Shown piece by piece: positions 1 through 7,618 of a stretch of DNA of 64,000 bases (positions are counted from its first letter, which is position 1; the number at the start of each line of letters is the position of its first letter). The notes beneath the pieces were generated by a model, which saw nothing but the letters and a program-made list of their open reading frames with translations, ran no database searches and had not been told where the DNA came from. The DNA comes from an uncultured Flavobacteriaceae bacterium (GTDB taxonomy: Bacteria > Bacteroidota > Bacteroidia > Flavobacteriales > Flavobacteriaceae): assembly GCA_947503005.1 (NCBI GenBank), contig CANNCA010000004.1:208324-272323 (forward strand). The letters are read 5' to 3'. The position numbers and the translations under genes are program-made.

Positions 1-1128
1 AAAAGGCCGACTATCGGTTTTACACTTTTAAAACATACCAACGACAAAAAGGTAGAAATAGTGGATCATGCATCATTTAATCGAGGATGGTCTACCGTAG
101 AAACCGCTAAAATCGTTCAGGAGGGTGGTGTGTCAGTACTGTTAAAGAATTTGAAAAAACTCAATGCAGGATATGAATTTGATTTGAAAACACAGAATCT
201 TCAAACTTACACAAATCCGAAAATACTTCACGTCGTCAAATACATTTTTCGGTTTTACATAAATTTACTGTACAAGATCAAGCAGAAGCTGGCTTTTAAG
301 TTTTGGGGACGAAGACATGAATGCTGGTCAATTTTTATCGGCAAAGGCAGTTTTCTAGAAAGTACTCGGTCTGGTATAGATTCATTAAAAATGCCGAAGG
401 ATGAATTTTGGGCGGATCCATTTCTGTTCCAATATCAAGGTATCGACTATGTCTTTTTTGAAAATTTTTCATATAAAAAAAACAGAGGAAAAATTTCGTG
501 CGGGGAGGTCAAAAATCAAAAACTTGTTGAAATCGTTGATGTATTGGACCTTGATTATCATCTTTCATTTCCATTTATTTTTGAAGAGGATGGCGCCATT
601 TTTTTGATGCCTGAAACCTCTGAAAACAAAAGACTTGAAATTTACAGAGCAGTTGACTTTCCAACAAAATGGGAATTGTTTACCACTGCCTTTGAAGGAG
701 AAATGGTCGCCGATGCCTTTTTTTTCGATGATGAACAAAATCAAAAATGGTTATTTCTTAATAAACAAGCCGCTGAGACATCGCCAATGAACAGCGAACT
801 GTTTATTTATAAAACAGATTCTATAAAACTGGATAACCTACAACCTCATTCGCAAAATCCCGTTATCATCGATGCCCGAATCGCACGTAATGGCGGATCT
901 ATTTTTAGGCATAATAATTCGTTGTATCGCCCTTCGCAACGAAATAGTGATGGTATTTACGGTCGTGCTTTGAATATCAATGAAATCAAGAAATTAACTC
1001 TTGAAGTATATGAGGAAGAAAATGTGCAAATTTTTGAACCGGATTTTGACAACAACCTCATGGCAACCCATCATTTACATCAAACGGAAAACTTATTCGT
1101 TTTTGACGCGGCTTATAAATCAAAATAG
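1..1128 (+). CDS. beta-propeller sugar-modifying protein (GINT1 N-domain-like), 5' truncated
   Basis: The frame is open from base 1, so the start lies outside the window and the GTG at 61 is not the real start. The first 55 residues read like the end of a formyltransferase-type domain (TIGFTLLKH...). From about residue 110 the protein resembles the five-bladed beta-propeller found in glucosamine inositolphosphorylceramide transferase-like proteins: a DEFWADPFLF blade followed by YVFFENF, then FLMPETS, DARIARNGGS and YRPSQ. In bacteria this fold often follows a formyltransferase-like domain in surface-polysaccharide loci. No signal peptide is visible in the part present. Role in glycan modification is inferred from family resemblance only; the substrate is unknown. 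Confidence 0.6.
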   Translation, partial: KRPTIGFTLLKHTNDKKVEIVDHASFNRGWSTVETAKIVQEGGVSVLLKNLKKLNAGYEFDLKTQNLQTYTNPKILHVVKYIFRFYINLLYKIKQKLAFKFWGRRHECWSIFIGKGSFLESTRSGIDSLKMPKDEFWADPFLFQYQGIDYVFFENFSYKKNRGKISCGEVKNQKLVEIVDVLDLDYHLSFPFIFEEDGAIFLMPETSENKRLEIYRAVDFPTKWELFTTAFEGEMVADAFFFDDEQNQKWLFLNKQAAETSPMNSELFIYKTDSIKLDNLQPHSQNPVIIDARIARNGGSIFRHNNSLYRPSQRNSDGIYGRALNINEIKKLTLEVYEEENVQIFEPDFDNNLMATHHLHQTENLFVFDAAYKSK

Positions 1129-1155
1129 GGTGTTACAGGTTTACGATGCAAATTT

Positions 1156-2055
1156 TTAATTGGGCATCCCATCCCAGATTTCAATATCATCCACCCATTG
1201 ATACATGGGATGTGAATTGCCATATACTTGGGTTAAAATGATAAAGTCTAAATTGTCTGAGTTGTTCGTGGTAGGGCCTGAATGTTCTGCTATTAACTGC
1301 CCGTTTACTTTCATTGACGCATAGCCGTCAGAAGAATCGCTCCATTTGATGTAATACTCGACTTTGAACCATTCATTCCTAATGACCGGAATTTCATAAT
1401 TTTCCACTTGCCAAACCGGATGCGAAGGATTTGTATCTCCCTGAAACACCCAATATAATCTACCTTCTAAATCGGTGGCCATAAAGGCTATCATTCTAAA
1501 CCCGTTTTTCTGATTGCCGTAGTTATCCGTTTTATATTCCCAGAGAGCGCGCCATTCATCTTTCCCGGATAGTGATACATCATCGGTTTTCATCCAATAA
1601 CTCATATAGAGCTCTTTCGGATTTTGGGTAATGTTATTGATTTGGTAAGGTGTTTGGGTAGCTCCAATATCATATTTCACATTTTGATATAGTGCTTTTG
1701 TCTCTTCACCCGTATGGCCGTTGACAGTTTCAATTCGATTTTCGATAGCAAAACCATTATCGTCATCCACCTTATGAATACCGCCAAAATTAGCTCCAAG
1801 AATTTTAATGGGCCACGAATAGCCAGTTGAGATGTCAGTGCCTTTAACAATATCGTAATCAGGCCAACTGCTGGTTTCAAATTCACTGCTTGGAGCGCTG
1901 AGATAGGTTTCATTTTCGAACCCAGAGCTGAATAACAATTCTATGGATATTGCCTCGGCCGGCGCAGAAATGGTCATAGAGTCTTGTGGGTCATCTGACT
2001 CTTTGCAAGCGGTGAATACAATTAGAAAAACAGAAAGAATGTTAATCTTTTTCAT
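1156..2055 (-). CDS. lipoprotein with jelly-roll (ConA-like) C-terminal domain, paralog A
   Basis: A 299-residue exported lipoprotein: a short hydrophobic leader ends in the lipobox VFTAC (Cys17), followed by acidic residues that favour surface retention. Residues 45-299 form one beta-rich domain with many Trp residues (SYWMKTDD, EWRALWEYKT, WFKVEYYIKWSD, QWVDDIEIWDG), the style of concanavalin-like lectin or polysaccharide-lyase jelly rolls. The same domain, about 60 percent similar by eye, forms the C-terminus of the next gene upstream on the same strand, so the two are tandem duplicates. Proximity to a fucosidase suggests glycan binding or cleavage. No catalytic residues can be assigned, so function stays open. 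Confidence 0.7.
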   Translation of the reverse strand: MKKINILSVFLIVFTACKESDDPQDSMTISAPAEAISIELLFSSGFENETYLSAPSSEFETSSWPDYDIVKGTDISTGYSWPIKILGANFGGIHKVDDDNGFAIENRIETVNGHTGEETKALYQNVKYDIGATQTPYQINNITQNPKELYMSYWMKTDDVSLSGKDEWRALWEYKTDNYGNQKNGFRMIAFMATDLEGRLYWVFQGDTNPSHPVWQVENYEIPVIRNEWFKVEYYIKWSDSSDGYASMKVNGQLIAEHSGPTTNNSDNLDFIILTQVYGNSHPMYQWVDDIEIWDGMPN

Positions 2056-2410
2056 TTTCTACAATACGTATCTCGTAACAAGGGTTCAAAAAATAGAACT
2101 CCACCAAAATCTACGACCAAATACGGATATATAACTAATATTTGACACGATTTTGAGGTATGAAAAAACGGTAAACCACTCTAAGGTTTCTAATTATAGA
2201 TTTAACCATTAAAGTGCCAATTATTCTTTTGATAAAAGTATTAAAAAAATCACTTCAGATTAGATTTACCTTTTTAAGAATTGGGTATGAGCGGTTCATA
2301 GGATAAAACCATCATCTGAAGGGTATAAGAAATTGATTGAAAGATGTTCTTTGTGATTTGAATAAACAACAATGTGCTGCGCACATTACTGAATACTGTT
2401 TTTAAACCTC
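2056..2410. other. intergenic region between paralogous lipoprotein genes
   Basis: 355 bp without a convincing reading frame. It is AT-rich and must hold the promoter of the downstream 299-residue lipoprotein if that gene is transcribed separately. No clear terminator hairpin or TAnnTTTG box was seen. Confidence 0.5.
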
Positions 2411-3808
2411 CTATGGGTTAGGTAGTCCATCCCAAATTTCGATATCATCGACCCACTGGTGCATGGGCGAGGTATTTCCGTAGACTTGGGTCAAAATCAT
2501 GAAATCAAGGTCTTTCGAATTCGCGGTTGTCGCGCCTTGGTGTTCACCAACAAGTTGACCATTGACTTTCATGAACGCCCTTCCATCAGCACCTTCGCTC
2601 CACTTAAAGAAATACTCGACTTTGAACCATTCATCCCTTGGTACTGGAATGTCAAAATTAGACTTTTCCCAAACTGGACTAGACGGATTTCTATCCCCTT
2701 GAAAATTCCAATAGGCTCTTCCGTTATTGTCCGTATAGATGAACGCGATCATGCGAAAACCGCCACCCGATCCATATTCCTCGGTTTTGTATTCCCATAG
2801 TGCCCTCCATTTTTGTGCTCCGGATAAACTAGTATCATCTATTTTCATCCAATAGGTGATATAGAGTTCATCAGGGTTCTCTTTAATATTATTGATTTGA
2901 TAGGGTGTTTGAGTGCCACTAGCAGTTCCGTCGATACCTTGAAATAAAGCGGTGGTTTGATTTCCATTATGACCAACAACCGTTTCTAGCCTGTTTGTTA
3001 TGGTCGAGCTACTTCCATTACTTATGGTGTGTATTCCACTAGGTTCTTGTTCGGTGCCCGTCGATCCTAAAATCTTAGGAGGCCAACTAAATCCGGTATT
3101 GGCATCAGTTCCTTCAATATAACGGTAATCATAGGTAAGATTTGATAAGGTCACCCCTTCAAAACCAGAACTGAATAATAGATTCGCAGTTTGATTTTCC
3201 GTATTTTCTGTGGTTGTTTCTACTTGTTCTTCGCTACTTTCGTCATCTGGAGAAGTTGTTCCATCTTCTCCCTCGGGTACGGATTCATCTTCATTTAAAG
3301 AATCTAGAACCACTTCCACAGTTCCGACTGCTGTTACGGTCGTATCGTCTTCGTAAATAACTTCTGCGGTATAAGTAAACGTATCAGTGGTTTCCGTCGT
3401 TTCTTCGGTTTGTGATCCTTCTTCAACGTTTGTTACTTCCTCATTATCCAAAGCTTCGTCATCTGTAGGGTCTTCAACTTCTTGGTTCTCCTCAGACAAA
3501 TCTTGTGGTGTATAGGTTATTGAAATATTATCCTCATTAATTTCTACAGATCCGTAGGTCGGACTTGAGATTTCCGTTATATGAACATTTTCGTTCTGAG
3601 CGAAACCATCATTGGACAATACGTTGAGAATGACACTTTCGTTGGTCGGAACTACAAAATAGTCGTTCACTACGGTGGTCTCCTCCTGCAAACTATCCGA
3701 AAGGACCGCATCCGCCAACAAATCCGTGTCATTACTACATGACAGGCTAAAAAATAAACTCAATAGAAGAATAGATACCATACAGAAATTGCAGCGACTC
3801 GTTTTCAT
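2411..3808 (-). CDS. multidomain lipoprotein with cadherin-like repeat and jelly-roll domain, paralog B
   Basis: A 465-residue lipoprotein with lipobox SLSC (Cys24). Residues about 45-110 look like a Big/VCBS cadherin-like repeat (NDYFVVPTNESVILNVLSNDG...YTPQD). Residues 110-205 are a Glu/Thr/Asp-rich linker that resembles a flexible, highly acidic stalk. Residues 210-465 repeat the jelly-roll domain of the 299-residue neighbour, with the shared blocks TQTPYQINNI, YWMKIDD, WRALWEYKT and WVDDIEIWDG. Its extra stalk suggests the duplicated domain is displayed further from the membrane. A perfect TCATCGAT inverted repeat lies 62-79 bp upstream of the start. It could be a lectin or a lyase; no active site is assigned. 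Confidence 0.7.
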   Translation of the reverse strand: MKTSRCNFCMVSILLLSLFFSLSCSNDTDLLADAVLSDSLQEETTVVNDYFVVPTNESVILNVLSNDGFAQNENVHITEISSPTYGSVEINEDNISITYTPQDLSEENQEVEDPTDDEALDNEEVTNVEEGSQTEETTETTDTFTYTAEVIYEDDTTVTAVGTVEVVLDSLNEDESVPEGEDGTTSPDDESSEEQVETTTENTENQTANLLFSSGFEGVTLSNLTYDYRYIEGTDANTGFSWPPKILGSTGTEQEPSGIHTISNGSSSTITNRLETVVGHNGNQTTALFQGIDGTASGTQTPYQINNIKENPDELYITYWMKIDDTSLSGAQKWRALWEYKTEEYGSGGGFRMIAFIYTDNNGRAYWNFQGDRNPSSPVWEKSNFDIPVPRDEWFKVEYFFKWSEGADGRAFMKVNGQLVGEHQGATTANSKDLDFMILTQVYGNTSPMHQWVDDIEIWDGLPNP

Positions 3809-3869
3809 CAGCAGATTAAGTTTTAAATTCTAGATGTGCAAGCTTGGGGCTTGGAAAAACAATTTGGAT

Positions 3870-3887
3870 CATCGATAAATCGATGAA
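3870..3887. promoter_or_regulatory. perfect inverted repeat TCATCGAT-AA-ATCGATGA
   Basis: Two exact 8-bp arms separated by AA, 62-79 bp upstream of the 465-residue lipoprotein start. Each arm carries the TCATCGA core also found upstream of both OmpA-like genes and the last surface-protein gene. A protein-binding site is inferred. Confidence 0.4.
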
Positions 3888-4064
3888 AAGCCTTATTTTT
3901 CTGATGAAGAACTATATAAGTGCTTCATCGGATATACGTTGAACAATGCTTTGAAAGACCAAAAGGATAAGATTATTCGATAAACAGCACTATTTATTAA
4001 CATAATAGCAGTAGAAACAACGAATTAATACTGGTTATAGTTTAGCAAAATCAAGAAAGAATAT

Positions 4065-6155
4065 ATGATGCGACATCTTTTTGCAGTCCTCCTCCTTTTT
4101 TTATTTGCTTCTTGTGCCAAAGTGCTACCGCCAGCACCGGTAGGTCCGATTCCATCTGAACGACAAATGGCTTGGCATGAACTGCAATATTATGCGTTCG
4201 TACATTTCAACATGAATACGTTTACCGATATGGAATGGGGCACAGGAGCCGAAAAACCTGAACAGTTCAACCCCTCACAATTAGATACTCGCCAATGGGC
4301 ACGTGTTGCGAAAGAGGTGGGAATGAAAGGCATCATTATTACTGCAAAGCATCATGATGGCTTTTGTCTTTGGCCAACAAAAACCACGGAGCATTCCGTA
4401 AAGAACTCACCATGGAAGAACGGCAAAGGAGATGTGCTCAAAGATTTATCGGAGGCTTGTGCCGAATATGGACTCAAATTTGGAATTTATCTATCGCCTT
4501 GGGATAGAAACCATGGAGATTATGGTAAACCTGAATATGTAGCAGATTTTCATGAGCAATTACGAGAGCTTTTGACCAATTATGGTGAAGTCTTCGAAGT
4601 TTGGTTCGATGGGGCGAATGGAGGTTCAGGCTACTATGGTGGCGCCAATGAAACCCGAAAAATCGATAATAAAACCTATTACGAATGGGAAAAGACAACT
4701 GCGATTGTTCGAGAACTTCAACCAAATGCCGTTATTTTTAGTGATGGTGGGCCTGACATACGGTGGGTCGGTACTGAGGAAGGTTGGGCCAACGAAACCA
4801 ATTGGAGTATTATGCGGAGGGATGAAATCTATCCCGGTTGGCCTAGGTATGTTGAATTGCGCTCCGGTCATGAAGATGGAACGCACTGGCTTCCTGCTGA
4901 GGTAAACACTTCCATTCGACCTGGTTGGTATTATCATCCGAGGGAAGACCATCAAGTCAAATCTTTGCCAAGGTTGGTCCAGACCTATTACGAATCTATT
5001 GGCAGGAATGGGAATTTTTTACTGAACCTTCCTGTAGACACGAGAGGTTTGGTTCATGAAAACGATGTACAGCGACTTCGGGCCTTGAAAAATCAAATTG
5101 ATATGGATTTTGAAATTGAGTTGGCAAAGGGTCAATCCGTTACTGCTTCAAACATCCGAGGAAATAGTACCAAGTATGCTGCGGAAAATGTGAACGATGG
5201 GGATTATAACACCTATTGGGCTACGAACGATTCTAGTACAACGGCTACGATTACCATAACGTTCAAGGAACCCACTGAAGTAAATCGCATCGTACTCCAA
5301 GAGTATGTTCCTTTAGGACAGCGTGTTCAGAAATTCTCCGTGGAAGTCGAAGAAGACAGTATTTGGAAAAGAGTGGCGGACCAAACAACCATCGGTTACA
5401 AACGCATTTTACGATTTGATACTGCAAAAACTTCTCGGGTTCGATTGAATATCGAAGCTGCAAAAGGACCACCTTGTATTTCAAATTTAGAACTTTATAG
5501 AGCACCTAGTTTTTTAGTAACCCCAGGCATTGAACGAAACAAAGAGGGACTGGTGAAACTTTCGGTACCGGATGAGCAAGTCGATATCTTTTATACTTTG
5601 GATGGAAGTATACCAACCAAAAGTGCGACAAAGTATACAGTACCCTTTTTGGTAGAAGCACCAACAATCATAAGAACTATTAGCTTCGACCCCGAAAACG
5701 GAAAATCTACGGAACCCATCAGTCATCGTTTGGATATGCCTAAAAAAGATTGGAAGGTCTTATCGGTAAGTTCAGGAGACCTCGACAATTCAGAACTTTT
5801 AATTGACGAAAACCCCAATACTTTTTGGGCAACGGATGAAAAAGATTCAAAACCGCAAGAAATAGTAATTGATTTGGGCGGCATGGAAAATCTGCAAGGG
5901 TTTACCTATTGGCCCATTCAAGAACGTTATCCTTTCGGAATACTGACCGATTTCGAATTTTTCGTAAGTACTAATGCCAACAGCTGGATAAAAGTCGCTG
6001 ACGGCGAGTTTGCAAATATTGCAAACAGTCGTTTGGAGCAGCAAATTGAATTTTCACCACTGAGGGCAAGATATATCAAATTACGGGCGAAGAAAGTGGA
6101 TGGTCATGGTTTTAGGGCTTCCTTTGCAGAAGTAGGTGTACTCACAATAGAATAG
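4065..6155 (+). CDS. exported alpha-L-fucosidase, GH29, with accessory carbohydrate-binding domains
   Basis: A 696-residue lipoprotein (lipobox LFASC, Cys17) that should remove alpha-L-fucose from glycans at the cell envelope. The GH29 domain spans about residues 30-345: AKHHDGF at 94-100, YLSPWDRN, and the nucleophile Asp182 in VWFDGA, as known for GH29. Residues about 358-481 look like an F5/8C (CBM32-like) domain, 490-550 like a chitobiase C-terminal domain (FYTLDGSIPT) and 560-696 like a second F5/8C domain (NPNTFWATDE). Together with the two sulfatases elsewhere in the window this fits use of sulfated fucose-containing algal polymers, although they are not in one locus. No SusC/SusD pair flanks it. 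Confidence 0.93.
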   Translation: MMRHLFAVLLLFLFASCAKVLPPAPVGPIPSERQMAWHELQYYAFVHFNMNTFTDMEWGTGAEKPEQFNPSQLDTRQWARVAKEVGMKGIIITAKHHDGFCLWPTKTTEHSVKNSPWKNGKGDVLKDLSEACAEYGLKFGIYLSPWDRNHGDYGKPEYVADFHEQLRELLTNYGEVFEVWFDGANGGSGYYGGANETRKIDNKTYYEWEKTTAIVRELQPNAVIFSDGGPDIRWVGTEEGWANETNWSIMRRDEIYPGWPRYVELRSGHEDGTHWLPAEVNTSIRPGWYYHPREDHQVKSLPRLVQTYYESIGRNGNFLLNLPVDTRGLVHENDVQRLRALKNQIDMDFEIELAKGQSVTASNIRGNSTKYAAENVNDGDYNTYWATNDSSTTATITITFKEPTEVNRIVLQEYVPLGQRVQKFSVEVEEDSIWKRVADQTTIGYKRILRFDTAKTSRVRLNIEAAKGPPCISNLELYRAPSFLVTPGIERNKEGLVKLSVPDEQVDIFYTLDGSIPTKSATKYTVPFLVEAPTIIRTISFDPENGKSTEPISHRLDMPKKDWKVLSVSSGDLDNSELLIDENPNTFWATDEKDSKPQEIVIDLGGMENLQGFTYWPIQERYPFGILTDFEFFVSTNANSWIKVADGEFANIANSRLEQQIEFSPLRARYIKLRAKKVDGHGFRASFAEVGVLTIE

Positions 6156-6176
6156 CTAAAGGTTGAGCATAAGTAC

Positions 6177-6308
6177 TTAGAAACCGCCGTTGTATTCCAT
6201 AATTTTCGTGATGAAATAGATGCAGATAGAAAGTACGACGCAGCTAATTGCGGCAAGTGTGTCGTCTTTGCTCAATTCTTCCTTGAATTTATGTAGAACA
6301 GCCTTCAT
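6177..6308 (-). CDS. 43-residue single-pass membrane peptide
   Basis: An ATG frame of 43 codons that would escape usual length cut-offs. It begins MKAVLHKFKEELSKDD, a charged amphipathic stretch, then has one membrane segment (about residues 18-37, AAISCVVLSICIYFITKIM) and ends EYNGGF. The layout of a basic/acidic helix plus one transmembrane segment is typical of small flavobacterial membrane proteins. Its stop lies 21 bp from the end of the convergent fucosidase gene, and the start codon is followed by sensible codon use. Function is unknown; it could also be chance. Confidence 0.45.
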   Translation of the reverse strand: MKAVLHKFKEELSKDDTLAAISCVVLSICIYFITKIMEYNGGF

Positions 6309-7020
6309 AGGTTTTTATTTAACCACAAAATTCAATGTAAAACGCCCAGAACACTAAATTATTGGATAAAGCGTCATAACCCACGATAAAAGAAGGGGTA
6401 AGTCAAGTTCGTCGAATATTTATGGAATTGGTAGACTAATAACCCTCAACTTCCGCAAAGCAGATTTTCCCCCGAATTATTTGCGATGTTTCCGTAGAGG
6501 GTTTGGTTAATGGTCTTGTTTCAATCTCTCAAAAGTTTTGTCAATAGGTAGGTTGAGTTGCTATAGCTACGTTGATATAGTGTCATCAAAAAGCGCAGTT
6601 CAATTTCAGTCAGCTGAAAAGCTCCCTTTATGTTATCCATTTCTATTGCATTCAATGGCATTATCATTTTTTCAGATGCTATAGCGTGTTTGTGAATCAC
6701 TGTTCTTTATTGAATTTACCAAAACTAGGGGCATTACAACTAAAGAACAATACCCATCAGTGGGTATTCTTTAGAAGATGTTGTAAGAGATTACTTCAAA
6801 AGGGACTATGAATTGAAGAGTCGTAAGAATTTTAAGAAATTTAATGGGGATAATTTGTTAAAATTGATTTTTTGCCCTTATTTAATGGGGTCAAACAAGA
6901 CTGCTTACGATTCTTGCCCCTCTTTAAAAGTATGTTCTGTTCAAAATACCTACGAATGGGGATTTTATATTCTAATCGCATTGAAGACTTTTATACTTTA
7001 TTAACCAAAAACAGACTATT
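6309..7020. other. long AT-rich leader of the NarL-type two-component operon
   Basis: 712 bp with no convincing gene; a 63-codon frame at 6813-7004 has no homology-like features. The notable content is the palindrome at 6740-6774 containing a 7-2-7 NarL-like site. The operon start at 7021 is 250 bp downstream, so an untranslated leader is possible. Confidence 0.5.
6749..6770. promoter_or_regulatory. NarL-type 7-2-7 palindrome (TACCCAT-CA-GTGGGTA)
   Basis: The core TACCCATCAGTGGGTA fits the NarL heptamer TACYYMT exactly on the left arm, and at six of seven positions on the right arm, with the 2-bp spacing known for NarL/NarP sites. The symmetry extends outward to CTAAAGAA/TTCTTTAG with a 3-bp bulge. 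It lies upstream of an operon that encodes a NarL-family regulator, so autoregulation is inferred. Confidence 0.45.
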
Positions 7021-7617
7021 ATGATTTTACACGAATCTAAAAACATGACCCCTATGGTTGCTAGCATTGAAGTCAAAAATCAAACAGACTTTCAAATTGT
7101 TTATGCAAGTCAATTGTATGGAACTTTTTTTGCAGTAGGGGCAAAACTTGAATTGTCAAAAGATAAAAAGAAAATTGAAAAGATACATTTAGCCTTGAAC
7201 AATTATAAGGGGCTTTATAATATCGGAATGCACAAAGACACCAAGAATTGTTGTTCGCATAAAAACAAAAAAGCTTTGATAACTTTGAATCTTATGGTTG
7301 ATAATGGAAAAAACACCGACAAAATAGTAAGGAGTTTGTCAATACATATGACTAAACATATTCCATTAACGCAAATCGAAGAATTAATTTTTACACGTGT
7401 AGTTCGTTCAATAACATCGGTAGAATTACCTGAGGAACATTTAGACGAGACAATATTTGATAGCGAGTTTTATGTCCGAAATGGCAAGTATATAGCTGCA
7501 ATTGATCGGCTGGATTCGTATTTACCTACACCAGATCTTGATGATGACAAAAAAGGGTTAGTTGGTGATAGAGACACCAATTGCATGAATTCTAGAGTGA
7601 AGCTCATAAAAAAATGA
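7021..7617 (+). CDS. unknown protein coupled to a histidine kinase
   Basis: 198 residues, not recognised. It has no signal peptide or membrane segment and looks like an alpha/beta soluble protein, with a basic Lys-rich middle (KDKKKIEKIH), a CC pair at 75-76 (KNCCSHKNKK) and a C-terminal tail with acidic (DLDDDKKG) and basic ends. ATG at 7021 is used; an internal ATG at 7045 is an alternative. Its TGA ends one base before the TTG start of the kinase, so the two are almost certainly co-translated. That makes it a candidate accessory or sensory partner of the two-component system, but this is inference from context. Confidence 0.7.
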   Translation: MILHESKNMTPMVASIEVKNQTDFQIVYASQLYGTFFAVGAKLELSKDKKKIEKIHLALNNYKGLYNIGMHKDTKNCCSHKNKKALITLNLMVDNGKNTDKIVRSLSIHMTKHIPLTQIEELIFTRVVRSITSVELPEEHLDETIFDSEFYVRNGKYIAAIDRLDSYLPTPDLDDDKKGLVGDRDTNCMNSRVKLIKK

Positions 7618-7618
7618 T

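Noticed and set aside
6813-7004. 63-codon plus-strand frame before the two-component operon
   Set aside because: Composition is poor, no ribosome-binding context stands out and it ends close to the real operon start; more likely leader DNA.
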